From positions 25,137,917 to 25,201,916 of the forward strand of contig NC_089863.1 of the NCBI RefSeq assembly GCF_036373705.1: DNA of 64,000 nucleotides, given 5' to 3'. Position 1 is the stretch's first letter; each line of letters begins with the position of its first letter. This stretch comes from Amia ocellicauda (lineage: Eukaryota; Chordata; Actinopteri; Amiiformes; Amiidae). The notes under the pieces were generated by a model. It was not told where the DNA came from and did not search any database. It saw nothing but the letters and a program-made list of their open reading frames with translations. Below are positions 51,363 through 63,656 of this stretch, piece after piece. The position numbers and the translations under genes were made by a program.

Positions 51363-51399
51363 TGTGATTATTATTATGATGATGAGTATTATTATTATA
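51315..51399. repeat. ATT/ATG microsatellite, unit 15, one-block class B
   Basis: Single ATT block ending in 'attactgtg'. Confidence 0.95.
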
Positions 51400-52840
51400 C
51401 CAGACAGGTATGAGATGGCTTATCAATGTAGTACACCAAGTAAAAAATAGGTTCAACACCATATATAATTTGTTTACGGAAAATTAATATATTTTCAAAT
51501 AGTAGCGTAATATTCATCGTGGTACTCACCTGAAACTGAAAACAAAAAACAACATATATTTATATAAAGCATAACATGCTTACATGAAGTGTAAGAGGAA
51601 CTGGCTGTGTTGTAATCCGGTCGTTTTTATTTTACTCCTGGAATTGCAAAGTCTTCTTGCAATTCCTTAGGTGTGTTTTTTTTTTCCACGAGACCATTTT
51701 GTAACTAATTCTGTATCCTCCTCCATGTTCAAGAATAGGTCGTACAGAAGTAGAAAGTGTCAACACGTGTGGAAAGTCAATGAATGAGTCTACAGCATGC
51801 ATGTCATGTAAATAGACTACAAACAAATTGGCGATTTTACTAAAGCTTAATGGAAGACATCATGTTACATGTAGCTTTATAGCTAACCGTGAAAAATAAA
51901 TGTCATTTCCATAACATTTCCACAAACTTCAGGAAGGAGTATTTCATTTATGTGTAGAAACGTACGCTTTTTATAAATGTATTAACAACAGGGAAATGGA
52001 AATAAGTTAGCATTCCTTATGTTTTGACAACCGGGAAACAAAGAAGAAACAATTCCTTGTTTTCTGAGAACTAAAAACTGAAATAAGTAACCATTCCTTA
52101 TTTTCTGAGTTCCAGGAATCAAACAAGGAATAAGTAACCATTGCTTGTTTCTTCATGAGTCTAGAAACAGAAAAAAATACTTATTTCATTAAGAAAACAG
52201 GCAAACTGAAAAAGTAACCAACAACAAAACGTAGCAATCAGTAACCATCACTGTATTTGGAAAATTGGGAAACAGAAATAAGGAATAAGTAACCATTTCT
52301 TATTTTTTGGGAAACCGTGTTTCAGAAATAATAAACTATGTACATGTTCTTTGTTGAAAATCTGAAACCAGGAATAAGTGTCTATTACTTATTTCGTGTA
52401 AAACAGGGACAAATATAACAAATTGTAATCATTACTTATTGAAAGAAAATGGAAATAAGGAATGAGAAACCATTACTTATTGATCAAAAGACATCAATCA
52501 GACATAAAACACAAGTAAACATTAACAAGAAATATGTATCCATAATTCATTTATTGAGAAATCTTGAAAAAAAATGAAATATTGAATCATTACTTATTTT
52601 GAGAAATCACAAATAAGTAACACGTAAGCATTACTTAATTTTTTAAACGTAAGCAATAAGAAATAAGGAATTAGTAACCATTACTCATTTTTTTAATAAA
52701 TAAGGAATAAGGAATCAACTTCACGGAGGTGTCTGATAAGCTGACAATGCGTTGATCTTGGACGTGAGCCTCCGCGTCTGCAGCCTACAGCAAAAAAAGT
52801 GAGCTGCACTGCCGAGACTGGCACACAAATGCCTGGAGAC

Positions 52841-52913
52841 TGGAGAATGCGGGCATCAATCCCGCTACCTCTCACATGCTAAGCGAGCACTCTACCACCT
52901 GAGCTAATTCCCC
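52841..52913 (-). tRNA. tRNA-Ala (AGC), unit 16
   Basis: Consensus copy. Confidence 0.82.
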
Positions 52914-53234
52914 TGCCCTCAGATGTAAAGCCCACTTCTTCAGTCTTTACATGGAACGTCGAGAGTAAGTTCGTTCCTGTGCTTCAGGCAAGCTTGCATC
53001 CAACTGTGGACAACTTACTTTCCACTGTGACAGCCACTATGCCACAATACAAAAAGGATTGTCAGGAGCAAAACTTTCAAACTGACAGAAAACTTCAAGG
53101 CCTGTCGTGTGACTTGATTTACATGAGCTACAGAAATGTTCTTGAACATATGTATATAACTAAGGATTCATTGAGGTCGGCGTAGCGCATTCGCCTTTCT
53201 GAAACATGAAGGGCCAGGGCTCTCCCTTGTTGAC

Positions 53235-53307
53235 GACTGCGTGGCCTAATGGATAAGGCGTCTGACTTCGGATCAGAAGATTGAGGGTTCGAGTCCCTTC
53301 GTGGTCG
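53235..53307 (+). tRNA. tRNA-Arg (TCG), unit 16
   Basis: Consensus copy. Confidence 0.87.
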
Positions 53308-53444
53308 TCTTATATGTTACGATGACGAAGTTGTGTCTCTCTCCTTTCTGGAGACGTTTAGAAGGGCCACTTGGTGTTCTAATGTTGCAGACAGCAGTGC
53401 TATGTTTGATAACCCTACCACAAACAGGTGATGCCCTGCACCCT

Positions 53445-54008
53445 GTATAGGGGTTATTCTTCACCAGCGAAATAATCCTTCTGCCACAGTTGTTTTCCGT
53501 TGCCTTTTGGTGTCCTGAGCTCACCAGTGCGTTATTTCTTTTGAAGAAGTTGCCAAATAGTAGATTTTTCCACAGCCAATGTTTTTGCTATCTCTCTGAC
53601 CGGTTTGTTTTGATTTCTAAGGCAAAACTGAAGACAAAACGCCACAAGAACAAAGAGGCACTACTAAAGACAGCTGAAGGCCTTGCAGAGCATCACCAGG
53701 GACTAAACCCAGCATCTGGTGATGGCTATGGGTTCCACACTTCAACATTCATTGACTGCAAAGGATCTGCAACCAAGTATTGAAACTAACAATTTAATTC
53801 AGGATTATGTTACTTTGTCCAAATACTTTTGAGCACCTAAAATTGGGGGGACACATATAGAAATGGATGTTAGTACCCTCAAATTAAAGATGAAAGACTA
53901 CACTTAAAGAATATCTGGATTGTTTCGTTTGAAATCCATTGTGGTGTTGTACAGATCCAAAATGATGACAATTGTGTCACTGTCCAAATATTCATGGATC
54001 TAATTGTA
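53445..54008. mobile_element. Rearranged Tc1 remnant, unit 16 (short form)
   Basis: 564 bp, with the 'tttcgtttg' 3' variant as in unit 18. Confidence 0.85.
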
Positions 54009-54275
54009 GGTATGTTTTTCTTTTAAAATAGATTTTCTTTGTCTTTTAATGTTTATTCTTTTAAATGTACAATCAGTATCCTGTATTATGTTTTGTACTT
54101 AATCTATGTTACCTTCAGTCCTTTGCTGTAAATGCTTTGGCAATACTTGCATAACCTCGCCATGCCAATACAGCCCTTCTGAATTAGAATTTGACAAAAC
54201 CGTATTCAATTATAATAATATTTGTTGTCAATGTAAATATATGACAAAATAAACCATTACTGTTACTATGATTAT

Positions 54276-54350
54276 GATGCAGCTGTTTTGATTATTATTC
54301 TGGACTGACAACTGAAAGGTTGTTGGTTCAAAATCCTGTGTAGAGCACAC
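54276..54350 (+). repeat. tRNA-derived SINE-like fragment, unit 16
   Basis: Carries the 'gctgttttgatt' variant. Confidence 0.45.
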
Positions 54351-54703
54351 TTTTACCAGATTGGGCGTTTTGCTCCATATTACCCAGTGAGACCATGCTA
54401 ATATAATTTGCGTAACACACCGTACATATTGGGACAATGTAATAATTTCAGGCTAGTTGGTCATTAAGAAAAAGTGAAATAAAACGTACAGCCCTTTACA
54501 TACATTAAAAATACTAGTATTATTATTGTTATAATCAAGCCTAATGATAACAAATAATAAGCGGAGGAAAATAAACTAATGTGTGTAAGTAATTACAGTA
54601 CTGTATCTACATGTGTCAGTGAGCATGCATGATGAATTAAAACAGACATAAATTAACAAACTGTAGCTTATCTAATAATGACATAAACATCATACCGGTG
54701 TCT

Positions 54704-54705
<2 letters not shown>

Positions 54706-54759
<54 letters not shown>

Positions 54760-54799
54760 TACTGTGATTATTATTATGATGATGAGTATTATTATTATA
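54706..54799. repeat. ATT/ATG microsatellite, unit 16, one-block class B
   Basis: Ends with 'actactgtg', unlike units 15, 17 and 18. Confidence 0.95.
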
Positions 54800-56240
54800 C
54801 CAGACAGGTATGAGATGGCTTATCAATGTAGTACACCAAGTAAAAAAAAGGTTCAACACCATATATAATTTGTTTACGGAAAATTAATATATTTTCAAAT
54901 AGTAGCGTAATATTCATCGTGGTACTCATCTGAAACTGAAAACAAAAAACAACATATCTTTATATAAAGCATAACATGCTTACATGAAGTGTAAGAGGAA
55001 CTGGCTGTGTTGTAATCCGGTCGTTTTTATTTTACTCCTGGAATTGCAAAGTCTTCTTGCAATTCCTTAGGTGTGTTTTTTTTTTCCACGAGACCATTTT
55101 GTAACTAATTCTGTATCCTCCTCCATGTTCAAGAATAGGTCGTACAGAAGTAGAGAGTGTCAACACGTGTGGAAATTCAATGAATGAGTCTACAGCATGC
55201 ATGTCATGTAAATAGACTACAAACAAATTGGCGATTTTACTAAAGCTTAATGGAAGACATCATGTTACATGTAGCTTTATTGCTAACCGTGAAAAATAAA
55301 CGTCATTTCCATAACATTTCCACAAACTTCAGGAAGGAGTATTTCATTTATGTGTAGAAACGTACGCTTCTTATAAATGTATTAGCAACAGGGAAATGGA
55401 AATAAGTTAGCATTCCTTATGTTTTGACAACCGGGAAACAAAGAAGAAACAATTCCTTGTTTTCTGAGAACTAAAAACTGAAATAAGTAACCATTCCTTA
55501 TTTTCTGAGTTCCAGGAATCAAACAAGGAATAAGTAACCATTGCTTGTTTCTTCATGAGTCTAGAAACAGAAAAAAATACTTATTTCATTAAGAAAACAG
55601 GCAAACTGAAAAAGTAACCAACAACAAAACGTAGCAATCAGTAACCATCACTGTATTTGGAAAATTGGGAAACAGAAATAAGGAATAAGTAACCATTTCT
55701 TATTTTTTGGGAAACCGTGTTTCAGAAATAATAAACTATGTACATGTTCTTTGTTGAAAATCTGAAACCAGGAATAAGTGTCTATTACTTATTTCGTGTA
55801 AAACAGGGACAAATATAAAAAATTGTAATCATTACTTATTGAAAGAAAATGGAAATAAGGAATGAGAAACCATTACTTATTGATCAAAAGACATCAATCA
55901 GACATAAAACACAAGTAAACATTAACAAGAAATATGTATCCATAATTCATTTATTGAGAAATCTTGAAAAAAAATGAAATATTGAATCATTACTTATTTT
56001 GAGAAATCACAAATAAGTAACACGTAAGCATTACTTAATTTTTGAAACGTAAGCAATAAGAAATAAGGAATTAGTAACCATTACTCATTTTTTTAATAAA
56101 TAAGGAATAAGGAATCAACTTCACGGAGGTGTCTGATAAGCTGACAATGCGTTGATCTTGGACGTGAGCCTCCGCGTCTGCAGCCTACAGCAAAAAAAGT
56201 GAGCTGCACTGCCGAGACTGGCACACAAATGCCTGGAGAC

Positions 56241-56313
56241 TGGAGAATGCGGGCATCAATCCCGCTACCTCTCACATGCTAAGCGAGCACTCTACCACCT
56301 GAGCTAATTCCCC
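56241..56313 (-). tRNA. tRNA-Ala (AGC), unit 17
   Basis: Consensus copy. Confidence 0.82.
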
Positions 56314-56634
56314 TGCCCTCAGATGTAAAGCCCACTTCTTCAGTCTTTACATGGAACGTCGAGAGTAAGTTCGTTCCTGTGCTTCAGGCAAGCTTGCATC
56401 CAACTGTGGACAACTTACTTTCCACTGTGACAGCCACTATGCCACAATACAAAAAGGATTGTCAGGAGCAAAACTTTCAAACTGACAGAAAACTTCAAGG
56501 CCTGTCGTGTGACTTGATTTACATGAGCTACAGAAATGTTCTTGAACATATGTATATAACTAAGGATTCATTGAGGTCGGCGTAGCGCATTCGCCTTTCT
56601 GAAACATGAAGGGCCAGGGCTCTCCCTTGTTGAC

Positions 56635-56707
56635 GACTGCGTGGCCTAATGGATAAGGCGTCTGACTTTGGATCAGAAGATTGAGGGTTCGAGTCCCTTC
56701 GTGGTCG
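56635..56707 (+). tRNA. tRNA with Arg body and TTG (Gln) anticodon, unit 17
   Basis: The body is the array tRNA-Arg consensus in every stem. C35 is T at 56669, giving loop CTTTGGA and anticodon TTG, which would read the glutamine codon CAA. C35 is a main arginine identity base, so arginyl-tRNA synthetase should charge it poorly. The body lacks obvious glutamine features. If it is made and charged with Arg, it would be a misreading tRNA; otherwise it is inert. Confidence 0.83.
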
Positions 56708-56844
56708 TCTTATATGTTACGATGACGAAGTTGTGTCTCTCTCCTTTCTGGAGACGTTTAGAAGGGCCACTTGGTGTTCTAATGTTGCAGACAGCAGTGC
56801 TATGTTTGATAACCCTACCACAAACAGGTGATGCCCTGCACCCT

Positions 56845-57408
56845 GTATAGGGGTTATTCTTCACCAGCGAAATAATCCTTCTGCCACAGTTGTTTTCCGT
56901 TGCCTTTTGGTGTCCTGAGCTCACCAGTGCGTTATTTCTTTTGAAGAAGTTGCCAAATAGTAGATTTTTCCACAGCCAATGTTTTTGCTATCTCTCTGAC
57001 CGGTTTGTTTTGATTTCTAAGGCAAAACTGAAGACAAAACGCCACAAGAACAAAGAGGCACTACTAAAGACAGCTGAAGGCCTTGCAGAGCATCACCAGG
57101 GACTAAACCCAGCATCTGGTGATGGCTATGGGTTCCACACTTCAACATTCATTGACTGCAAAGGATCTGCAACCAAGTATTGAAACTAACAATTTAATTC
57201 AGGATTATGTTACTTTGTCCAAATACTTTTGAGCACCTAAAATTGGGGGGACACATATAGAAATGGATGTTAGTACCCTCAAATTAAAGATGAAAGACTA
57301 CACTTAAAGAATATCTGGATTGTTTCCTTTGAAATCCATTGTGGTGTTGTACAGATCCAAAATGATGACAATTGTGTCACTGTCCAAATATTCATGGATC
57401 TAATTGTA
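56845..57408. mobile_element. Rearranged Tc1 remnant, unit 17 (short form)
   Basis: 564 bp, with the 'tttcctttg' 3' variant as in unit 15. Confidence 0.85.
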
Positions 57409-57675
57409 GGTATGTTTTTCTTTTAAAATAGATTTTCTTTGTCTTTTAATGTTTATTCTTTTAAATGTACAATCAGTATCCTGTATTATGTTTTGTACTT
57501 AATCTATGTTACCTTCAGTCCTTTGCTGTAAATGCTTTGGCAATACTTGCATAACCTCGCCATGCCAATACAGCCCTTCTGAATTAGAATTTGACAAAAC
57601 CGTATTCAATTATAATAATATTTGTTGTCAATGTAAATATATGACAAAATAAACCATTACTGTTACTATGATTAT

Positions 57676-57750
57676 GATGCAGCTGTTTTGATTATTATTC
57701 TGGACTGACAACTGAAAGGTTGTTGGTTCAAAATCCTGTGTAGAGCACAC
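57676..57750 (+). repeat. tRNA-derived SINE-like fragment, unit 17
   Basis: Carries the 'gctgttttgatt' variant. Confidence 0.45.
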
Positions 57751-58103
57751 TTTTACCAGATTGGGCGTTTTGCTCCATATTACCCAGTGAGACCATGCTA
57801 ATATAATTTGCGTAACACACCGTACATATTGGGACAATGTAATAATTTCAGGCTAGTTGGTCATTAAGAAAAAGTGAAATAAAACGTACAGCCCTTTACA
57901 TACATTAAAAATACTAGTATTATTATTGTTATAATCAAGCCTAATGATAACAAATAATAAGCGGAGGAAAATAAACTAATGTGTGTAAGTAATTACAGTA
58001 CTGTATCTACATGTGTCAGTGAGCATGCATGATGAATTAAAACAGACATAAATTAACAAACTGTAGCTTATCTAATAATGACATAAACATCATACCGGTG
58101 TCT

Positions 58104-58105
<2 letters not shown>

Positions 58106-58147
<42 letters not shown>

Positions 58148-58208
58148 TATTATTATTATTATTATTATTACTGTGATTATTATTATGATGATGAGTATTA
58201 TTATTATA
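58106..58208. repeat. ATT/ATG microsatellite, unit 17, one-block class B
   Basis: A single ACT interrupts the ATT run near 58143. Confidence 0.95.
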
Positions 58209-59649
58209 CCAGACAGGTATGAGATGGCTTATCAATGTAGTACACCAAGTAAAAAATAGGTTCAACACCATATATAATTTGTTTACGGAAAATTAATATA
58301 TTTTCAAATAGTAGCGTAATATTCATCGTGGTACTCACCTGAAACTGAAAACAAAAAACAACATATATTTATATAAAGCATAACATGCTTACATGAAGTG
58401 TAAGAGGAACTGGCTGTGTTGTAATCCGGTCGTTTTTATTTTACTCCTGGAATTGCAAAGTCTTCTTGCAATTCCTTAGGTGTGTTTTTTTTTTCCACGA
58501 GACCATTTTGTAACTAATTCTGTATCCTCCTCCATGTTCAAGAATAGGTCGTACAGAAGTAGAAAGTGTCAACACGTGTGGAAAGTCAATGAATGAGTCT
58601 ACAGCATGCATGTCATGTAAATAGACTACAAACAAATTGGCGATTTTACTAAAGCTTAATGGAAGACATCATGTTACATGTAGCTTTATAGCTAACCGTG
58701 AAAAATAAATGTCATTTCCATAACATTTCCACAAACTTCAGGAAGGAGTATTTCATTTATGTGTAGAAACGTACGCTTTTTATAAATGTATTAACAACAG
58801 GGAAATGGAAATAAGTTAGCATTCCTTATGTTTTGACAACCGGGAAACAAAGAAGAAACAATTCCTTGTTTTCTGAGAACTAAAAACTGAAATAAGTAAC
58901 CATTCCTTATTTTCTGAGTTCCAGGAATCAAACAAGGAATAAGTAACCATTGCTTGTTTCTTCATGAGTCTAGAAACAGAAAAAAATACTTATTTCATTA
59001 AGAAAACAGGCAAACTGAAAAAGTAACCAACAACAAAACGTAGCAATCAGTAACCATCACTGTATTTGGAAAATTGGGAAACAGAAATAAGGAATAAGTA
59101 ACCATTTCTTATTTTTTGGGAAACCGTGTTTCAGAAATAATAAACTATGTACATGTTCTTTGTTGAAAATCTGAAACCAGGAATAAGTGTCTATTACTTA
59201 TTTCGTGTAAAACAGGGACAAATATAAAAAATTGTAATCATTACTTATTGAAAGAAAATGGAAATAAGGAATGAGAAACCATTACTTATTGATCAAAAGA
59301 CATCAATCAGACATAAAACACAAGTAAACATTAACAAGAAATATGTATCCATAATTCATTTATTGAGAAATCTTGAAAAAAAATGAAATATTGAATCATT
59401 ACTTATTTTGAGAAATCACAAATAAGTAACACGTAAGCATTACTTAATTTTTTAAACGTAAGCAATAAGAAATAAGGAATTAGTAACCATTACTCATTTT
59501 TTTAATAAATAAGGAATAAGGAATCAACTTCACGGAGGTGTCTGATAAGCTGACAATGCGTTGATCTTGGACGTGAGCCTCCGCGTCTGCAGCCTACAGC
59601 AAAAAAAGTGAGCTGCACTGCCGAGACTGGCACACAAATGCCTGGAGAC

Positions 59650-59722
59650 TGGAGAATGCGGGCATCAATCCCGCTACCTCTCACATGCTAAGCGAGCACT
59701 CTACCACCTGAGCTAATTCCCC
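59650..59722 (-). tRNA. tRNA-Ala (AGC), unit 18
   Basis: Consensus copy. There is one change in the 5' flank. Confidence 0.82.
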
Positions 59723-60043
59723 TGCACTCAGATGTAAAGCCCACTTCTTCAGTCTTTACATGGAACGTCGAGAGTAAGTTCGTTCCTGTGCTTCAGGCAA
59801 GCTTGCATCCAACTGTGGACAACTTACTTTCCACTGTGACAGCCACTATGCCACAATACAAAAAGGATTGTCAGGAGCAAAACTTTCAAACTGACAGAAA
59901 ACTTCAAGGCCTGTCGTGTGACTTGATTTACATGAGCTACAGAAATGTTCTTGAACATATGTATATAACTAAGGATTCATTGAGGTCGGCGTAGCGCATT
60001 CGCCTTTCTGAAACATGAAGGGCCAGGGCTCTCCCTTGTTGAC

Positions 60044-60116
60044 GACTGCGTGGCCTAATGGATAAGGCGTCTGACTTCGGATCAGAAGATTGAGGGTTCG
60101 AGTCCCTTCGTGGTCG
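60044..60116 (+). tRNA. tRNA-Arg (TCG), unit 18
   Basis: Consensus copy, lying between the two units that carry TTG. Confidence 0.87.
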
Positions 60117-60253
60117 TCTTATATGTTACGATGACGAAGTTGTGTCTCTCTCCTTTCTGGAGACGTTTAGAAGGGCCACTTGGTGTTCTAATGTTGCAGA
60201 CAGCAGTGCTATGTTTGATAACCCTACCACAAACAGGTGATGCCCTGCACCCT

Positions 60254-60817
60254 GTATAGGGGTTATTCTTCACCAGCGAAATAATCCTTCTGCCACAGTT
60301 GTTTTCCGTTGCCTTTTGGTGTCCTGAGCTCACCAGTGCGTTATTTCTTTTGAAGAAGTTGCCAAATAGTAGATTTTTCCACAGCCAATGTTTTTGCTAT
60401 CTCTCTGACCGGTTTGTTTTGATTTCTAAGGCAAAACTGAAGACAAAACGCCACAAGAACAAAGAGGCACTACTAAAGACAGCTGAAGGCCTTGCAGAGC
60501 ATCACCAGGGACTAAACCCAGCATCTGGTGATGGCTATGGGTTCCACACTTCAACATTCATTGACTGCAAAGGATCTGCAACCAAGTATTGAAACTAACA
60601 ATTTAATTCAGGATTATGTTACTTTGTCCAAATACTTTTGAGCACCTAAAATTGGGGGGACACATATAGAAATGGATGTTAGTACCCTCAAATTAAAGAT
60701 GAAAGACTACACTTAAAGAATATCTGGATTGTTTCGTTTGAAATCCATTGTGGTGTTGTACAGATCCAAAATGATGACAATTGTGTCACTGTCCAAATAT
60801 TCATGGATCTAATTGTA
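60254..60817. mobile_element. Rearranged Tc1 remnant, unit 18 (short form)
   Basis: 564 bp, as in unit 16. Confidence 0.85.
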
Positions 60818-61084
60818 GGTATGTTTTTCTTTTAAAATAGATTTTCTTTGTCTTTTAATGTTTATTCTTTTAAATGTACAATCAGTATCCTGTATTATGT
60901 TTTGTACTTAATCTATGTTACCTTCAGTCCTTTGCTGTAAATGCTTTGGCAATACTTGCATAACCTCGCCATGCCAATACAGCCCTTCTGAATTAGAATT
61001 TGACAAAACCGTATTCAATTATAATAATATTTGTTGTCAATGTAAATATATGACAAAATAAACCATTACTGTTACTATGATTAT

Positions 61085-61159
61085 GATGCAGCTGTTTTGA
61101 TTATTATTCTGGACTGACAACTGAAAGGTTGTTGGTTCAAAATCCTGTGTAGAGCACAC
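61085..61159 (+). repeat. tRNA-derived SINE-like fragment, unit 18
   Basis: Carries the 'gctgttttgatt' variant. Confidence 0.45.
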
Positions 61160-61512
61160 TTTTACCAGATTGGGCGTTTTGCTCCATATTACCCAGTGAG
61201 ACCATGCTAATATAATTTGCGTAACACACCGTACATATTGGGACAATGTAATAATTTCAGGCCAGTTGGTCATTAAGAAAAAGTGAAATAAAACGTACAG
61301 CCCTTTACATACATTAAAAATACTAGTATTATTATTGTTATAATCAAGCCTAATGATAACAAATAATAAGCGGAGGAAAATAAACTAATGTGTGTAAGTA
61401 ATTACAGTACTGTATCTACATGTGTCAGTGAGCATGCATGATGAATTAAAACAGACATAAATTAACAAACTGTAGCTTATCTAATAATGACATAAACATC
61501 ATACCGGTGTCT

Positions 61513-61514
<2 letters not shown>

Positions 61515-61574
<60 letters not shown>

Positions 61575-61610
61575 TGTGATTATTATTATGATGATGAGTA
61601 TTATTATTAT
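61515..61610. repeat. ATT/ATG microsatellite, unit 18, one-block class B
   Basis: Uninterrupted single ATT block. Confidence 0.95.
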
Positions 61611-63052
61611 ACCAGACAGGTATGAGATGGCTTATCAATGTAGTACACCAAGTAAAAAATAGGTTCAACACCATATATAATTTGTTTACGGAAAATTAAT
61701 ATATTTTCAAATAGTAGCGTAATATTCATCGTGGTACTCACCTGAAACTGAAAACAAAAAACAACATATATTTATATAAAGCATAACATGCTTACATGAA
61801 GTGTAAGAGGAACTGGCTGTGTTGTAATCCGGTCGTTTTTATTTTACTCCTGGAATTGCAAAGTCTTCTTGCAATTCCTTAGGTGTGTTTTTTTTTTCCA
61901 CGAGACCATTTTGTAACTAATTCTGTATCCTCCTCCATGTTCAAGAATAGGTCGTACAGAAGTAGAAAGTGTCAACACGTGTGGAAAGTCAATGAATGAG
62001 TCTACAGCATGCATGTCATGTAAATAGACTACAAACAAATTGGCGATTTTACTAAAGCTTAATGGAAGACATCATGTTACATGTAGCTTTATAGCTAACC
62101 GTGAAAAATAAATGTCATTTCCATAACATTTCCACAAACTTCAGGAAGGAGTATTTCATTTATGTGTAGAAACGTACGCTTTTTATAAATGTATTAACAA
62201 CAGGGAAATGGAAATAAGTTAGCATTCCTTATGTTTTGACAACCGGGAAACAAAGAAGAAACAATTCCTTGTTTTCTGAGAACTAAAAACTGAAATAAGT
62301 AACCATTCCTTATTTTCTGAGTTCCAGGAATCAAACAAGGAATAAGTAACCATTGCTTGTTTCTTCATGAGTCTAGAAACAGAAAAAAATACTTATTTCA
62401 TTAAGAAAACAGGCAAACTGAAAAAGTAACCAACAACAAAACGTAGCAATCAGTAACCATCACTGTATTTGGAAAATTGGGAAACAGAAATAAGGAATAA
62501 GTAACCATTTCTTATTTTTTGGGAAACCGTGTTTCAGAAATAATAAACTATGTACATGTTCTTTGTTGAAAATCTGAAACCAGGAATAAGTGTCTATTAC
62601 TTATTTCGTGTAAAACAGGGACAAATATAAAAAATTGTAATCATTACTTATTGAAAGAAAATGGAAATAAGGAATGAGAAACCATTACTTATTGATCAAA
62701 AGACATCAATCAGACATAAAACACAAGTAAACATTAACAAGAAATATGTATCCATAATTCATTTATTGAGAAATCTTGAAAAAAAATGAAATATTGAATC
62801 ATTACTTATTTTGAGAAATCACAAATAAGTAACACGTAAGCATTACTTAATTTTTTAAACGTAAGCAATAAGAAATAAGGAATTAGTAACCATTACTCAT
62901 TTTTTTAATAAATAAGGAATAAGGAATCAACTTCACGGAGGTGTCTGATAAGCTGACAATGCGTTGATCTTGGACGTGAGCCTCCGCGTCTGCAGCCTAC
63001 AGCAAAAAAAGTGAGCTGCACTGCCGAGACTGGCACACAAATGCCTGGAGAC

Positions 63053-63125
63053 CGGAGAATGCGGGCATCAATCCCGCTACCTCTCACATGCTAAGCGAGC
63101 ACTCTACCACCTGAGCTAATTCCCC
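63053..63125 (-). tRNA. tRNA-Ala (AGC), unit 19
   Basis: The discriminator A73 is G (63053 is C on the plus strand). G3:U70 is kept. A73 supports alanine charging, so this copy may be weaker. Confidence 0.78.
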
Positions 63126-63446
63126 TGCCCTCAGATGTAAAGCCCACTTCTTCAGTCTTTACATGGAACGTCGAGAGTAAGTTCGTTCCTGTGCTTCAGG
63201 CAAGCTTGCATCCAACTGTGGACAACTTACTTTCCACTGTGACAGCCACTATGCCACAATACAAAAAGGATTGTCAGGAGCAAAACTTTCAAACTGACAG
63301 AAAACTTCAAGGCCTGTCGTGTGACTTGATTTACATGAGCTACAGAAATGTTCTTGAACATATGTATATAACTAAGGATTCATTGAGGTCGGCGTAGCGC
63401 ATTCGCCTTTCTGAAACATGAAGGGCCAGGGCTCTCCCTTGTTGAC

Positions 63447-63519
63447 GACTGCGTGGCCTAATGTATAAGGCGTCTGACTTTGGATCAGAAGATTGAGGGT
63501 TCGAGTCCCTTCGTGGTCG
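63447..63519 (+). tRNA. tRNA with Arg body, TTG anticodon and lost G19, unit 19
   Basis: It carries the same C35 to T change as unit 17 (at 63481), plus G19 to T at 63464. The second change breaks box A and the D/T loop contact, so expression or folding is doubtful. It is probably a pseudogene. Confidence 0.7.
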
Positions 63520-63656
63520 TCTTATATGTTACGATGACGAAGTTGTGTCTCTCTCCTTTCTGGAGACGTTTTGAAGGGCCACTTGGTGTTCTAATGTTGC
63601 AGACAGCAGTGCTATGTTTGATAACCCTACCACAAACAGGTGATGCCCTGCACCCT

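Larger units (their letters stand above)
48300..51684. repeat. Tandem array unit 15 (3385 bp, shortest)
   Basis: Class B microsatellite, the 7-bp Tc1 deletion, and a 6-bp loss just before the SINE-like fragment. Its start shares 'gtagagagtg' and 'ggaaattcaatg' with unit 17. Confidence 0.97.
51685..55084. repeat. Tandem array unit 16 (3400 bp)
   Basis: Class B microsatellite and the 7-bp Tc1 deletion. Its start shares 'ctttatagctaacc', 'aaataaatgtc' and 'gctttttataa' with units 18 and 19. Confidence 0.97.
55085..58493. repeat. Tandem array unit 17 (3409 bp)
   Basis: Class B microsatellite with an interrupting ACT, and the 7-bp Tc1 deletion. The start matches unit 15. tRNA-Arg carries the UUG anticodon. 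Confidence 0.97.
58494..61896. repeat. Tandem array unit 18 (3403 bp)
   Basis: Class B microsatellite and the 7-bp Tc1 deletion. The start matches units 16 and 19. Confidence 0.97.
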
